Assembly: GCA_016932235.1 (NCBI GenBank)
Contig: JAFGDF010000044.1
Coordinates: 1-17,447 of the forward strand
Direction of reading: 5' to 3'
Length of the DNA stretch: 17,447 nt
DNA from: Deltaproteobacteria bacterium
Lineage (GTDB): Bacteria; Desulfobacterota; DSM-4660; Desulfatiglandales; HGW-15
The notes under the pieces were generated by a model, which had not been told where the DNA came from, did no database searches, and saw only the letters and a list, made by a program, of their open reading frames with translations. A program made the position numbers and the translations under genes. Positions 1 to 8,189 of this stretch are shown in pieces. The stretch's first letter is position 1. Each line of letters begins with the position of its first letter.

Positions 1-81
1 ATGGAGAAGGAACTCCGATTTGCGATTCGTGAAGGTGGCCGAACGGTTGGAGCAGGTGTTATCAGTGAGATCATCGAATAG
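1..81 (+). CDS. tuf: Elongation factor Tu, C-terminal fragment
   Basis: Only the last 26 codons and the TAG stop are inside the window; the gene begins upstream of base 1. The residues [20 protein letters not shown] are the conserved end of EF-Tu domain III, the beta-barrel that contacts aminoacyl-tRNA and EF-Ts. EF-Tu is the GTPase that delivers aminoacyl-tRNA to the ribosomal A site. The stop lies 26 bases before the chosen rpsJ start, the usual tuf-rpsJ junction of the str/S10 boundary in many bacteria. The ATG at base 1 is an internal methionine and should not be read as a start. Confidence 0.96.
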   Translation: MEKELRFAIREGGRTVGAGVISEIIE

Positions 82-107
82 AAAAAAGTTTGCGTGAGGA
101 AGGGGAG

Positions 108-431
108 ATGATTGAAAAGATGATAGCTAACCAGAAGATTAGGATCAGATTAAAGGCTTACGACCATAAGCTTTTAGACAGGTCAGCAATGGAAATAGTC
201 GAAACGGTCAAAGAAACGGGAGCCAGAGTTGCGGGTCCCATTCCACTTCCCACTGTTACAAACAAATACTGCGTTTTAAGATCTCCTCATGTGAATAAGA
301 AATCTAGAGAGCAGTTTGAAATAAGGACGCATAAACGTCTGCTGGATATTCTTGAACCTACTCAGCAGACTGTGGATGCCCTCATGAAACTCGACCTGGC
401 CGGAGGTGTTGATGTGGAGATCAAACTTTAG
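108..431 (+). CDS. rpsJ: 30S ribosomal protein S10 (NusE)
   Basis: S10 sits in the head of the 30S subunit and also acts as NusE in transcription antitermination with NusB. The conserved core [17 protein letters not shown] begins at residue 8, and the LPT and SPHVNK segments and the C-terminal [12 protein letters not shown] are all present. I chose ATG 108 (107 aa) because the purine tract AGGAAGGGG at 97-105 fits best as its Shine-Dalgarno. An in-frame ATG at 120 would give 103 aa, the length of the E. coli protein, but its spacing to that tract is long. A TTG at 90 is also in frame, but it lies upstream of the tract. It is the first gene of the S10 cluster here and follows tuf closely, so it is probably co-transcribed with tuf. 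Confidence 0.95.
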   Translation: MIEKMIANQKIRIRLKAYDHKLLDRSAMEIVETVKETGARVAGPIPLPTVTNKYCVLRSPHVNKKSREQFEIRTHKRLLDILEPTQQTVDALMKLDLAGGVDVEIKL

Positions 432-457
432 GCTGAGTCGGATGGAGATATATCTGT

Positions 458-1078
458 ATGGTTAATAAAATATTTGGTAAAAAGCTTGGAATGACTCGTT
501 ATTTCCTTGATGAAGGAAAATGTGTTCCGGTTACCTTGGTCAAGGCCGGTCCATGCGTTGTCATACAAAAGAAGACAACTGAGAAAGATGGTTACGATGC
601 CATCCAAGTGGGATTTCAAGAACAAAAGAAAAAAAGAATAATCAAACCCCTTCAAGGTCATTTTGAAAAAGCAGGTGAAAAATATTTTCGAATCTTAAAA
701 GAGATTAAGGTTGAAGATCCGAACGAATTTGAATTGGGTCAGGAGATAAAGTCAGATATCTTCAATATAGGAGAGTATGTGAAGGTATCGGGCAGCAGTA
801 AAGGGAGAGGTTTCAGCGGAGTAATAAAAAGATGGGGTTTTAGTGGAGGCAGAAAGACTCACGGTTCGAGGTCCCATAGAATTTCAGGATCAATCGGACA
901 GACAGCAACTCCTGGAAGGGTTTATAAAGGAAAGAAACTACCGGGAAGAATGGGGTGTCAAAAGACGACGGTAAAGAATCTTATAATACTTGATGTAAGA
1001 CCTGAAATTGACCTGATCGCGCTAAAAGGCACTCTGCCAGGCGCTAGAAACAATATCATTGAGATCACTAAAATATAG
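458..1078 (+). CDS. rplC: 50S ribosomal protein L3
   Basis: L3 is a primary 23S rRNA-binding protein near the peptidyl-transferase centre and helps start 50S assembly. The protein is 206 aa, the usual bacterial length. It opens with NKIFGKKLGMT and carries the central-extension signature GSIGQTATPGRVYKGKK at about residues 144-160. Gln148 in that motif corresponds by alignment to the glutamine that PrmB methylates in E. coli (Q150); whether it is modified here is unknown. The ATG at 458 follows GGAG at 444-447. It lies between rpsJ and rplD as expected for the S10 operon. Confidence 0.98.
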   Translation: MVNKIFGKKLGMTRYFLDEGKCVPVTLVKAGPCVVIQKKTTEKDGYDAIQVGFQEQKKKRIIKPLQGHFEKAGEKYFRILKEIKVEDPNEFELGQEIKSDIFNIGEYVKVSGSSKGRGFSGVIKRWGFSGGRKTHGSRSHRISGSIGQTATPGRVYKGKKLPGRMGCQKTTVKNLIILDVRPEIDLIALKGTLPGARNNIIEITKI

Positions 1079-1101
1079 ACTGAAAAGCAGAAATAAAAAA
1101 A

Positions 1102-1725
1102 ATGACTGTAATAAATGTATATAATCTAGAGGCTGAGAAGATTTCTGAGATGGAAATTAGTGATGAAGTATTTAATGTTGAAGTCAAAAAGCATCTTCTT
1201 CATCAAGTGGTAGTTGGCCAATTACACAATCGCAGGCAAGGAAGCGCTTCGACAAAAGGACGGTCCGAGGTTAGCAGTTCGGGGAAAAAGTTGTGGAGGC
1301 AGAAAGGAACCGGCAGGGCAAGGGTCGGTTCCGCGTCATCACCAACAAGAAGAGGTGGTGGAGTCGTTTTTGGGCCAACCCCCAGAAATTATACCAAAAA
1401 GATCCCTAAAAAGATGCGGAAAGCCGCACTCAATATGGCCTTATCCGACAAATTTATGTCGGATCGGATGTTGGTTCTGGAAGATTTCAACCTGCCGGAG
1501 ATTAAGACAAAACGATTTATGGAAGTAATGAGGAAATTTAATATTAACAAGGCGCTGATCGTTGTTGAAGCGAGGAATGAGAATCTCGAAAAATCTTCCA
1601 GAAATGTGCCGTGGGTGAAAGTTATGAGGCACGAAGGGATAAATGTCTATGATATCTTGAATCATGATCACCTAATCATGGCACGTTCAGCAATTGCTAA
1701 AGTAGAGGAGGCATTGATTTCATAA
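1102..1725 (+). CDS. rplD: 50S ribosomal protein L4
   Basis: L4 binds domain I of 23S rRNA, and its long loop lines the peptide exit tunnel. At 207 aa it is full length. The extended basic loop at about residues 45-90 includes KLWRQKGTGRAR (63-74), the most conserved part of the family. In E. coli L4 also represses its own operon by a leader-dependent mechanism; that leader would lie upstream of rpsJ or tuf and is not visible here. The ATG at 1102 has only a poor Shine-Dalgarno in the A-rich 23-base gap after rplC, which may mean re-initiation from the upstream gene. Its stop codon shares one base with the rplW start. Confidence 0.98.
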   Translation: MTVINVYNLEAEKISEMEISDEVFNVEVKKHLLHQVVVGQLHNRRQGSASTKGRSEVSSSGKKLWRQKGTGRARVGSASSPTRRGGGVVFGPTPRNYTKKIPKKMRKAALNMALSDKFMSDRMLVLEDFNLPEIKTKRFMEVMRKFNINKALIVVEARNENLEKSSRNVPWVKVMRHEGINVYDILNHDHLIMARSAIAKVEEALIS

Positions 1726-2012
1726 TGGATATTTACCAGGTTATCAAAGAGCCTCATGTCGCTGAAAAGGGGAATTTACAAAAGGAACTCTTCAACCAGA
1801 TATCGTTTAAAGTAGATAAACGCGCTAATAAGATTGAGATAAGGAAAGCCGTTGAAATACTTTTCAAGAAAAAGGTTCTGGGAGTAAAAACCATAAATAT
1901 GAAAGGGAAGAAACGAAGAGTCGGGAGAAATTCGGGTAAAAAACCGGATTGGAAAAAGGCGATTGTTAAGCTCGCACCGGGGGAAAACATCGAGTTTTTT
2001 GAAGGTATGTAA
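1725..2012 (+). CDS. rplW: 50S ribosomal protein L23
   Basis: L23 lies at the tunnel exit and is the docking site for trigger factor and the signal recognition particle. The 95-aa product begins MDIYQVIKEPHVAEKG, the typical L23 start, and has the basic segment KMKGKKRRVGRNSGKKPDWKKA-like region near residues 64-84 that contacts 23S rRNA. The ATG overlaps the rplD TAA by one base (TAATG), which favours translational coupling. A GAGGAGG at 1705-1711 inside rplD is a strong but distant Shine-Dalgarno (13 bases). Confidence 0.96.
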   Translation: MDIYQVIKEPHVAEKGNLQKELFNQISFKVDKRANKIEIRKAVEILFKKKVLGVKTINMKGKKRRVGRNSGKKPDWKKAIVKLAPGENIEFFEGM

Positions 2013-2033
2013 ATCTAAACATCGGAGTTATTG

Positions 2034-2855
2034 ATGGCAATAAAGAGTCATAAGCCTACCTCTGCGGGAAGGAGATTCCAAACAACTTCCTCCTTTGAAG
2101 AGATAACGAGAAAAAGGCCTGAAAAAGGACTGGTAACATCCATTAAGAAATCAGGCGGGAGGAATGTTTTTGGGCGTATTACAAGCCGGCACAGAGGAGG
2201 AGGACATAAACGTCTATACAGGATTATTGATTTTAAGAGGGATAAAGACGGTATACCGGCGCGGGTAGCGCATATCGAATATGATCCTAACCGATCTGCA
2301 AACATCGCATTGCTTCATTATGCTGATGGCGAAAAAAGGTATATATTGGCTTCATTGGGTTTAAATGTGGGTGACAGCATCATATCCGGGTCAGGGGCCG
2401 AAATTAAACCCGGTAATGCCATTCCTTTAAAGGATATGCCTTTGGGCACCCAGATCCATAACATCGAGCTAAATGCCGGTCATGGAGGTCAGATTGTCAG
2501 AAGCGCCGGGAGCTACGCCCAGCTGATGGCAAAGGAAGGTCGTTTTGCTCAGATAAAACTTCCCTCAGGGGAAGTGCGACTTATTAACCTCAACTGCAAG
2601 GCTACCATCGGGCAGGTCGGCAACACTTCCCATAACGGAATCAAAATAGGAAAGGCCGGGAGAAACCGCTGGAAGGGCAGGAGGCCTCATGTACGAGGTG
2701 TTGCAATGAATCCTGTGGATCATCCTCATGGTGGTGGTGAGGGAAAATCATCAGGCGGGCGCCATCCGGTGACTCCTTGGGGTGTTCCCACAAAGGGATT
2801 TAAGACAAGGACCAGAAAGGCCAGCGATAAACTTATCGTAAAACGGCGTAAATAG
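2034..2855 (+). CDS. rplB: 50S ribosomal protein L2
   Basis: L2 is one of the most conserved ribosomal proteins, needed for subunit association and close to the peptidyl-transferase centre. The 273-aa product starts [15 protein letters not shown]. It has the OB-fold and SH3-like RNA-binding domains and keeps the C-terminal motif [13 protein letters not shown] at residues 225-237. His230 corresponds to E. coli H229, implicated in peptidyl-transferase activity. An in-frame TTG at 2031 directly precedes the chosen ATG at 2034; the ATG sits six bases after GGAG (2024-2027), while the TTG would be too close. It lies in standard order between rplW and rpsS. Confidence 0.98.
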   Translation: MAIKSHKPTSAGRRFQTTSSFEEITRKRPEKGLVTSIKKSGGRNVFGRITSRHRGGGHKRLYRIIDFKRDKDGIPARVAHIEYDPNRSANIALLHYADGEKRYILASLGLNVGDSIISGSGAEIKPGNAIPLKDMPLGTQIHNIELNAGHGGQIVRSAGSYAQLMAKEGRFAQIKLPSGEVRLINLNCKATIGQVGNTSHNGIKIGKAGRNRWKGRRPHVRGVAMNPVDHPHGGGEGKSSGGRHPVTPWGVPTKGFKTRTRKASDKLIVKRRK

Positions 2856-2882
2856 TAACTATATACAATTGGAGGAAATACT

Positions 2883-3173
2883 TTGCCAAGGTCGCTGAAA
2901 AAAGGACCATTCGTTGATGATCATTTGCTGAAAAAGGCCATTGACACACAAAAGAACAGGAGCAGAAACATTATCAAGACCTGGTCCAGAAGATCTACGA
3001 TACTTCCTGAATTTGTTGGCCTGACCTTCGCTGTTCATAATGGTAGGAAATTTTTGCCGATATTCGTTACAGAGGATATGGTTGGGCATAAACTTGGTGA
3101 GTTTGCGCCAACAAGGACCTTTTACGGGCATGCCGGTGATAAAAAATCACGATTGAAGGGGGCGAAAAAGTGA
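2883..3173 (+). CDS. rpsS: 30S ribosomal protein S19
   Basis: S19 sits in the 30S head beside S13 and contacts the A-site tRNA region. The 96-aa protein begins [18 protein letters not shown] and contains [20 protein letters not shown] and [12 protein letters not shown], all family hallmarks. The start is TTG at 2883, supported by GGAGG at 2871-2875 and by the conserved PRS N-terminus immediately after it; no in-frame ATG is near. Its TGA overlaps the start of rplV, so the two are probably translationally coupled. Confidence 0.97.
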   Translation: MPRSLKKGPFVDDHLLKKAIDTQKNRSRNIIKTWSRRSTILPEFVGLTFAVHNGRKFLPIFVTEDMVGHKLGEFAPTRTFYGHAGDKKSRLKGAKK

Positions 3174-3505
3174 TGAAATCAAAGGCAGTAGCAAAATATG
3201 TGCGTGTTTCTCCCAGGAAGGTGAGGTTGATTATGGATCAGGTGAGGGGGAAAAGGGTCCAGGAAGCATTAAACCTTCTCTCGTATACGCCTCAAAAAGG
3301 CGCTGCAGTATTAATGAAATTAATAAGCTCGGCAGTTGCAAATGCGGAACAAAATTCAGATACTGATGTTGACAGATTGTACATAGAAAGAATATTCGCC
3401 GATGAAGGGCCATCTTTGAAGAGATTTCGGCCGCGTGCCATGGGCCGTGCGACAAGGATATTAAAAAGAAGCAGTCATCTGACCGTGATTCTGGATGAGA
3501 AATAA
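3173..3505 (+). CDS. rplV: 50S ribosomal protein L22
   Basis: L22 binds all domains of 23S rRNA, and its beta-hairpin lines the exit tunnel next to L4. The product is 110 aa, with VRVSPRKVRLIMDQVRGK near the N-terminus and the hairpin region RFRPRAMGRATRI near residues 84-96. Mutations in this hairpin cause macrolide resistance in other bacteria; here it looks ordinary. I chose ATG 3173, which overlaps the rpsS TGA by one base. GTG 3170 is also in frame (4-base overlap) and equally well placed behind AAGGGGG at 3156-3162, so the start is uncertain by one codon. Confidence 0.95.
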   Translation: MKSKAVAKYVRVSPRKVRLIMDQVRGKRVQEALNLLSYTPQKGAAVLMKLISSAVANAEQNSDTDVDRLYIERIFADEGPSLKRFRPRAMGRATRILKRSSHLTVILDEK

Positions 3506-3566
3506 TGGATGGTGAATAGATATAGATGTGTAAAAGAAGCGCAAATCTAATGGCAGATAAACAATA

Positions 3567-3606
3567 TGTTTCCTGAAGAGAATTCATAAATAGAGAACAG
3601 GAAACA
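3567..3606 (+). repeat. Inverted repeat (hairpin) upstream of rpsC
   Basis: In the 123-base gap between rplV and rpsC, TGTTTCCTG (3567-3575) is perfectly complementary to CAGGAAACA (3598-3606), with a 22-base A/T-rich loop. There is no T-run after the right arm, so it is not an intrinsic terminator. It ends 12 bases before the rpsC Shine-Dalgarno, so an RNA hairpin could affect processing or translation of rpsC. Function is inferred only from position. Confidence 0.55.
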
Positions 3607-3628
3607 GCACATGAAACGGAGGTAGCTT

Positions 3629-4267
3629 TTGGGTCAAAAGGTAAATCCAATCGGATTTAGATTGGGGATCAATAAAGAATGGGATTCAAAATGGTTTGCT
3701 GGAAAAGAATACAGCAGTTTCATTCACGAAGACTACATTATCAGAAGATACCTGAAGAAGAATTTATTTCAGGCCGGTGTATCAAAGGTAGAGATTGAAA
3801 GGGCTGCCAACAAAGTAAGAATAAAGATTCACACCGCTCGGCCGGGCCTCGTCATTGGCAAAAAAGGCGCGGAGATTCAAAACCTGAAAAAAGAGCTTGA
3901 ACAGAGGGTAAAAAGAGAAATCTTTATTGACATTCAGGAGGTTAGAAAACCCGAGGTTGACGCACAGCTACTTGCCGAAAATATAGCATTGCAACTTGTC
4001 AGGAGGGTTTCCTTCCGAAGAGCCATGAAGAAAAGCGTTACTTCCGCTCTGCGTTTTGGAGTCCAGGGGATAAAAGTCGCCTGCAGCGGGAGATTGGGCG
4101 GTGCTGAAATGGCCAGGAGGGAATGGTATCGAAAAGGGAGAGTGCCTCTTCATACACTTCGGGCTGACATAGACTATGGCTTTGCCGAAGCGTTTACAAC
4201 ATATGGCGTTATCGGTGTAAAGGTGACTATTTTTAAAGGTGAAATTTTGCCTGATAAGAAAAATTAG
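3629..4267 (+). CDS. rpsC: 30S ribosomal protein S3
   Basis: S3 forms part of the mRNA entry tunnel of the 30S subunit, where it has helicase activity with S4 and S5. The protein is 212 aa, about the length of most bacterial S3 and shorter than the 233 aa of E. coli. It begins [14 protein letters not shown]. The KH RNA-binding domain carries the GxxG loop as GKKG at residues 77-80, and the C-terminal S3 domain includes [20 protein letters not shown]. The start is TTG at 3629, six bases after GGAGG (3618-3622) and followed by the conserved GQKVNP. The preceding gap holds a hairpin, unusual in this tightly packed cluster. Confidence 0.97.
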   Translation: MGQKVNPIGFRLGINKEWDSKWFAGKEYSSFIHEDYIIRRYLKKNLFQAGVSKVEIERAANKVRIKIHTARPGLVIGKKGAEIQNLKKELEQRVKREIFIDIQEVRKPEVDAQLLAENIALQLVRRVSFRRAMKKSVTSALRFGVQGIKVACSGRLGGAEMARREWYRKGRVPLHTLRADIDYGFAEAFTTYGVIGVKVTIFKGEILPDKKN

Positions 4268-4275
4268 GATTTGTT

Positions 4276-4683
4276 ATGCTGAGTCCAAAGAAAGTCAAGT
4301 ACAGAAAAAAGCAAAAAGGCAGGATGAAGGGAAAGGCAAGCAAGGGCTGTAATCTCGAATTTGGAGATTTTGGTTTGCAGGCTACAGGATGCGGGTTCAT
4401 GTCTTCACAGCAGATTGAAGCTGCTCGTGTGGCAATAACGAGGCACGTAAAGCGTGGCGGGAAGATATGGATCAGGATATTCCCTGATAAACCTATTACA
4501 AAAAAACCGGCGGAAACGAGGATGGGAAAAGGTAAAGGAGCTCCTGAAGGATGGGTTGCAATAGTGAAACCCGGAAGAATACTTTATGAAATGGAAGGTG
4601 TCGGTAAGACTATCGCTGCTGAAGCATTGAGACTTGCCGGTCACAAACTGCCTTTCCCGACTAGATTCGTTTCCAGGAGATGA
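4276..4683 (+). CDS. rplP: 50S ribosomal protein L16
   Basis: L16 binds near the A site of the 50S subunit and helps position aminoacyl-tRNA. The 135-aa protein starts [19 protein letters not shown], the classical L16 N-terminus. It contains the conserved loop [13 protein letters not shown] around residues 82-94, which corresponds to the region holding the hydroxylated arginine in E. coli L16. ATG 4276 lies six bases after AGGA (4266-4269), which overlaps the rpsC stop. It is followed almost at once by rpmC. Confidence 0.97.
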   Translation: MLSPKKVKYRKKQKGRMKGKASKGCNLEFGDFGLQATGCGFMSSQQIEAARVAITRHVKRGGKIWIRIFPDKPITKKPAETRMGKGKGAPEGWVAIVKPGRILYEMEGVGKTIAAEALRLAGHKLPFPTRFVSRR

Positions 4684-4688
4684 TAAAC

Positions 4689-4898
4689 GTGAAGGCGAAA
4701 GAACTAAGAGATTTAAGTAAGGAAGAGCTTTCTGAAAAGGAGAAGGATCTAAGCCAGGAGCTCTTTAATCTAAGATTTCAGAAGGCTACAGGTCAACTGG
4801 GGAACAGTGCGATGATAGGAAAAACAAAAAAGAATCTTGCCCGAGTCAAAGGGGTGTTGAGAGAGCTTCAGATCTCGGAAGAGCTTGAAAGAGGTTAG
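4689..4898 (+). CDS. rpmC: 50S ribosomal protein L29
   Basis: L29 is a small two-helix protein beside L23 at the exit-tunnel rim. From GTG 4689 the product is 69 aa beginning MKAKELRDLSKEELSEK, with the conserved ELFNLRFQKATGQL in the hairpin between the helices. I prefer this GTG because AGGAG (4675-4679) is nine bases upstream and MKAKELR is a standard L29 start. The in-frame ATG at 4680 would give 72 aa (MINV...) and overlap rplP by four bases, but its Shine-Dalgarno would directly abut the codon. The stop is one base before the rpsQ ATG. Confidence 0.92.
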   Translation: MKAKELRDLSKEELSEKEKDLSQELFNLRFQKATGQLGNSAMIGKTKKNLARVKGVLRELQISEELERG

Positions 4899-4899
4899 A

Positions 4900-5205
4900 A
4901 TGACTGAACAACGGGGTGTTAGGAAGAGACTTACCGGGATTGTTGTTGGCAACAAAATGGATAAAACATCAGTGGTTTTGGTAAATCGATTAAAAAAACA
5001 TGATGCCTATAAAAAATATATCCGAAGCCGGGCAAAATACCTGGTTCATGATCCTCAGAATAGATGTAATGTGGGTGATAAGGTGAGGATAATAGAATCA
5101 AGACCAATCAGTAAAATGAAAAGATGGCAGGTTATTGAAATACTGGAACCCGCCGTTATTTCCAATCAGAACGAAGATGTTGAACAACCGGAGCAGAAAA
5201 AATGA
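4900..5205 (+). CDS. rpsQ: 30S ribosomal protein S17
   Basis: S17 is a primary 16S rRNA-binding protein with an OB fold, needed for 30S body assembly. The 101-aa protein starts [20 protein letters not shown] and contains [10 protein letters not shown] and [18 protein letters not shown], the family signature. It is longer than the 84-aa E. coli protein because of a polar tail after about residue 87 ([14 protein letters not shown]). The ATG at 4900 is one base after the rpmC stop and just behind GAGG at 4891-4894; an in-frame TTG at 4885 lies inside rpmC and is less likely. Its stop overlaps the rplN start by four bases. Confidence 0.95.
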   Translation: MTEQRGVRKRLTGIVVGNKMDKTSVVLVNRLKKHDAYKKYIRSRAKYLVHDPQNRCNVGDKVRIIESRPISKMKRWQVIEILEPAVISNQNEDVEQPEQKK

Positions 5206-5570
5206 TACAGGCGGAAACAAGATTAAAAGTTGCAGACAATTCCGGCGCGAAACAATTGCTCTGTATCAAGGTACTTGGTGGATCCAAGAGAAGATATGCA
5301 AGCGTTGGGGATATTATCGTTGTATCCGTTAAAGAAGCAATACCGAATTCGAAGGTGAAAAAGGGAAATGTCATGAAGGCTGTAGTTGTCAGGACAAAAA
5401 AAGAAATTCGAAGGGAAGACGGATCATATATTAAATTTGATGACAACTCAGCTGTGCTTATTAATCAGCAAAACGAACCAGTAGGCACAAGAATTTTCGG
5501 CCCGGTTGCAAGAGAACTGAGGGCAAAAAGATTTATGAAGATTATATCTCTTGCTCCAGAGGTTCTTTAG
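5202..5570 (+). CDS. rplN: 50S ribosomal protein L14
   Basis: L14 binds 23S rRNA near the intersubunit face, contacting 16S rRNA and the assembly factor RsfS. The 122-aa length is the family norm. It opens [17 protein letters not shown] and keeps the core signature [20 protein letters not shown] around residues 44-63. ATG 5202 overlaps the rpsQ TGA (ATGA) and lies eight bases after GGAG at 5190-5193. It starts the spc segment of the cluster, which is continuous with the S10 segment here with no promoter-sized gap. Confidence 0.98.
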   Translation: MIQAETRLKVADNSGAKQLLCIKVLGGSKRRYASVGDIIVVSVKEAIPNSKVKKGNVMKAVVVRTKKEIRREDGSYIKFDDNSAVLINQQNEPVGTRIFGPVARELRAKRFMKIISLAPEVL

Positions 5571-5599
5571 AACAAGCGATATCAGATGGAGTAGCATAA

Positions 5600-5929
5600 G
5601 TGAATAAAAAAAAGCTGTTTGTTAAAAAAAATGATAAAATAATTGTTCTATCAGGCAGGGAAAAGGGCAAGATAGGGACTGTATTGAAGGTGGATTATGA
5701 GAAGAATAGTGTAATAGTAGAGAAAGTAAATCTCGTAAAAAGACATTCAAAACCAAGTGCCAGTAATGCTCAGGGTGGAATAATAGAGAAAGAGGGTCCC
5801 ATTCATATCTCCAATCTAATGATTGTATGCAATAAATGTGCGGAGCCTTCCCGTGTAGGCAAAAAAATACTTGAAGACGGCTCGAAGGTTCGAATCTGCA
5901 AAAAGTGCGGGGAGTTAATGAGTGAATAG
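5600..5929 (+). CDS. rplX: 50S ribosomal protein L24, zinc-ribbon form
   Basis: L24 starts 50S assembly by binding domain I of 23S rRNA. The 109-aa protein has a KOW motif at about residues 12-40 (NDKIIVLSGREKGKIGTVLK) and the conserved EGPIHISNLMIVC. Its C-terminus has two CxxC pairs, Cys77/Cys80 and Cys100/Cys103, the zinc-ribbon-like form of L24 found in many bacteria and absent from E. coli. The start is GTG 5600, eight bases after GGAG at 5588-5591; no in-frame ATG is available before the KOW motif. Confidence 0.96.
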   Translation: MNKKKLFVKKNDKIIVLSGREKGKIGTVLKVDYEKNSVIVEKVNLVKRHSKPSASNAQGGIIEKEGPIHISNLMIVCNKCAEPSRVGKKILEDGSKVRICKKCGELMSE

Positions 5930-6004
5930 TCCACTTCAATTAGAGAAGGCAGGTGTTATTCATAAATAGTCAATATATAAAAGTATCAAGTTGAGGAGGC
6001 GCAG

Positions 6005-6544
6005 TTGTCTCGGCTTAAAGAGGTTTATAAGAATGAAATCGTGCCCGCCATGATAAAAGAGTTTGGTTACGGCAGTATCATGGCGGTACCTCGGTTACAA
6101 AAGGTTGTATTGAATATGGGTCTAGGCGAAGCCATTTATAATATCAAGGTACTGGATAATGGTTCGGAGGAGCTCGGCCTTATTGCGGGTCAGAAACCGG
6201 TTATCAGAAAGGCCAAAAAATCTATTGCCGGATTCAAACTTCGTGAAGGAATGCCAATCGGATGCATGGTAACGCTGAGACGTAACAGGATGTATGACTT
6301 TTTAGATAAGCTTTTTAATATAGCTTTCCCTCGTGTGAGGGATTTCAGGGGTATATCCAATAAAATCTTTGATGGAAGAGGAAATTGCTCAATTGGGATT
6401 AAAGAACACATAATATTCCCTGAGATAAATTATGATAAAATTGATAAGGTGAAGGGCCTGAATATATCTATTGTTACAACTGCAAGAACAGATATTGAAG
6501 GACAATTTTTATTAAAGCTTTTAGGAATGCCGTTCAGGAATTGA
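6005..6544 (+). CDS. rplE: 50S ribosomal protein L5
   Basis: L5 belongs to the central protuberance of the 50S subunit, binds 5S rRNA and contacts the P-site tRNA. The 179-aa length is exactly typical. Conserved parts include [37 protein letters not shown] and [16 protein letters not shown]. The start is TTG 6005, five bases after a strong GAGGAGG (5993-5999); the first residues [12 protein letters not shown] match other L5 proteins. The 75-base gap after rplX shows no hairpin that I can support. Confidence 0.97.
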   Translation: MSRLKEVYKNEIVPAMIKEFGYGSIMAVPRLQKVVLNMGLGEAIYNIKVLDNGSEELGLIAGQKPVIRKAKKSIAGFKLREGMPIGCMVTLRRNRMYDFLDKLFNIAFPRVRDFRGISNKIFDGRGNCSIGIKEHIIFPEINYDKIDKVKGLNISIVTTARTDIEGQFLLKLLGMPFRN

Positions 6545-6559
6545 AAATTGGAGGTTGTC

Positions 6560-6745
6560 TTGGCAAAAAAGTCCCTTATCGCAAAAGCAAAGAGAAATAG
6601 TAAATTTTCAACACGTCAATATAACCGGTGCCCTATTTGTGGCCGGCCCAGGGCGTTTTTAAGGAAATTCGGCATTTGCCGTATATGTTTTCGTACCATG
6701 GCTCTGAGGGGAGAAATACCAGGAGTGGTTAAGTCGAGCTGGTAG
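6560..6745 (+). CDS. rpsZ: 30S ribosomal protein S14, type Z (zinc-binding)
   Basis: S14 is a late-assembling 30S head protein. This 61-aa copy is the short zinc-binding type, with Cys24-x2-Cys27 and Cys40-x2-Cys43 coordinating the metal; the long type found in E. coli lacks these cysteines. Its ends, [12 protein letters not shown] and [10 protein letters not shown], are characteristic. The start is TTG 6560, five bases after GGAGG (6550-6554). An upstream in-frame TTG at 6548 would overlap that Shine-Dalgarno and add four residues not found in the family. In many genomes the gene is called rpsN. Confidence 0.95.
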   Translation: MAKKSLIAKAKRNSKFSTRQYNRCPICGRPRAFLRKFGICRICFRTMALRGEIPGVVKSSW

Positions 6746-6800
6746 ATAGGGCGGTTTTCTCATGAGATTAATAATGAAATAACAACAAGGAGTATCTGAT

Positions 6801-7199
6801 ATGGGAATGACAGATCCTATTGCCGACATGCTGACAAGGATCAGAAATGCGCTGATGGCCTCTTACGAGTCCGTGGACATACCAAATTCAAGGCTGAAGA
6901 CTGAGATTGCAAAGCTGTTAAAGGAGGAAGGTTTTATCAAAAACTTCAAAATCATCGCGGATAGAAGACAGGGGATTATGCGGATATTTTTTAAATTTGA
7001 TGAAAACGGTGCATCTGTAATATCCGGGGTGATGAGAGTAAGTAAGCCGGGTTGCCGGGTTTATTCGCGGAGTGATAAAATCCCTAAGGTTCTCAACGGA
7101 TATGGCGTCAATATTGTTTCCACATCAAAAGGTCTGATGACAGACAGACAAGCTAGAAAGTCAAAAACCGGAGGGGAAGTTCTCTGCTCTGTGTGGTAA
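6801..7199 (+). CDS. rpsH: 30S ribosomal protein S8
   Basis: S8 binds the central domain of 16S rRNA, and in E. coli it represses the spc operon by binding mRNA at rplE. The 132-aa product starts MGMTDPIADMLTRIRNALMA, and the C-terminal STSKGLMTDRQARKSKTGGEVLC segment is the family signature. ATG 6801 is eight bases after AGGAG (6788-6792); an internal ATG at 6807 is less likely. I did not identify an S8-binding mimic near rplE by eye. Confidence 0.97.
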   Translation: MGMTDPIADMLTRIRNALMASYESVDIPNSRLKTEIAKLLKEEGFIKNFKIIADRRQGIMRIFFKFDENGASVISGVMRVSKPGCRVYSRSDKIPKVLNGYGVNIVSTSKGLMTDRQARKSKTGGEVLCSVW

Positions 7200-7219
7200 T
7201 TATCAAATGGAGGTTTTAA

Positions 7220-7756
7220 ATGTCAAGAATAGGCAAAATGCCTATCCCGATTCCAAAAGATGTAAAAGTTGATCTTAAGGGTGATACGTTAACGATTCAG
7301 GGACCCAAAGGAAGACTGGATCGTGGAATTCATTCAAAAGTAACCATCAGTGTCGAAAATGATCAGATCAAGGTATTGGTAAATGATGAATCAAAAGAGT
7401 CTAAGTCCCTTCATGGTCTATTCAGGGCCCTTATTGCCAATATGGTACAAGGAGTCAGTAAAGGCTTTGAGAGGAGTCTGGACATAGTCGGAGTTGGTTA
7501 CAGGGCCGAGGTTTCCGGGAAAACAGCGACTTTTCATCTGGGATACTCACATCCTGTCGTTTTTGATCTGCCTGATGGAATTGATGCGAGGATTGAAAAG
7601 ACCCGGATAACCTTGAGCGGGATTGATAAGGAAGAGCTCGGGAGGACGGCTGCCAAAATCCGGAGTTTTAGAAAGCCCGAACCTTATAAAGGTAAAGGTA
7701 TCAGATATACTGAGGAGATTATCAAGAGGAAAGCGGGCAAGACAGGAGCTAAATAA
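7220..7756 (+). CDS. rplF: 50S ribosomal protein L6
   Basis: L6 binds the sarcin-ricin region of 23S rRNA near the factor-binding site and is needed for late 50S maturation. The 178-aa protein opens [17 protein letters not shown], has the two repeated alpha/beta domains of the family, and keeps [20 protein letters not shown] and the C-terminal [17 protein letters not shown] 7220 is six bases after GGAGG (7209-7213). It is followed after four bases by rplR. Confidence 0.98.
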   Translation: MSRIGKMPIPIPKDVKVDLKGDTLTIQGPKGRLDRGIHSKVTISVENDQIKVLVNDESKESKSLHGLFRALIANMVQGVSKGFERSLDIVGVGYRAEVSGKTATFHLGYSHPVVFDLPDGIDARIEKTRITLSGIDKEELGRTAAKIRSFRKPEPYKGKGIRYTEEIIKRKAGKTGAK

Positions 7757-7760
7757 GAAT

Positions 7761-8129
7761 ATGAGATTCAAGAGCAGAAGCCATATAAGACAGCAGAGAA
7801 AAAAGAGGATTAAAGATCAGACAAGAGGCACTCCTGAAAGGCCAAGACTTACCGTATTCAGGAGTTCAAGACATATATACGCTCAGATAATAGATGATGT
7901 TTCCTTCCAAACATTAGTGGAAGCTTCATCTTTGTCAAAGGGACTAAAGACCCAATGCAAAGGTTATGGCGGAAATGTGAAATCAGCACAGTTGATCGGA
8001 GAATCCATCGCGAAACTTGCTAATGAAAAGGGTATTAAAAAGGTGGTTTTTGATAGAAACGGGTTCCTTTATCATGGACGCATTAAGGCTGTCGCGGAAT
8101 CTGCGAGAGAAAATGGACTTGAATTTTAA
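7761..8129 (+). CDS. rplR: 50S ribosomal protein L18
   Basis: L18 delivers and anchors 5S rRNA in the central protuberance. From ATG 7761 it is 122 aa, with an arginine- and lysine-rich N-terminus ([18 protein letters not shown]) and the conserved [18 protein letters not shown] and [19 protein letters not shown]. An open frame extends upstream to 7623, but that part lies inside rplF and does not resemble L18, so I reject it. AGGAG at 7744-7748 is twelve bases before the ATG, a long spacing. Coupling to rplF (four-base gap) may compensate. Confidence 0.96.
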   Translation: MRFKSRSHIRQQRKKRIKDQTRGTPERPRLTVFRSSRHIYAQIIDDVSFQTLVEASSLSKGLKTQCKGYGGNVKSAQLIGESIAKLANEKGIKKVVFDRNGFLYHGRIKAVAESARENGLEF

Positions 8130-8189
8130 AAGTTCAGATCCTCTGTTTGGCGGTTTACATCGGTAGGCATAATATTGAGGAGATAGCAA

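Noticed and set aside
3231..3650. 139-codon antisense open frame opposite rplV-rpsC
   Set aside because: It runs opposite real coding sequence, shows no family motif and has the cysteine/serine/leucine-rich look of a shadow frame.
7623..7760. Upstream extension of rplR
   Set aside because: It lies wholly within rplF in another frame and lacks L18 similarity; ATG 7761 gives the normal N-terminus.
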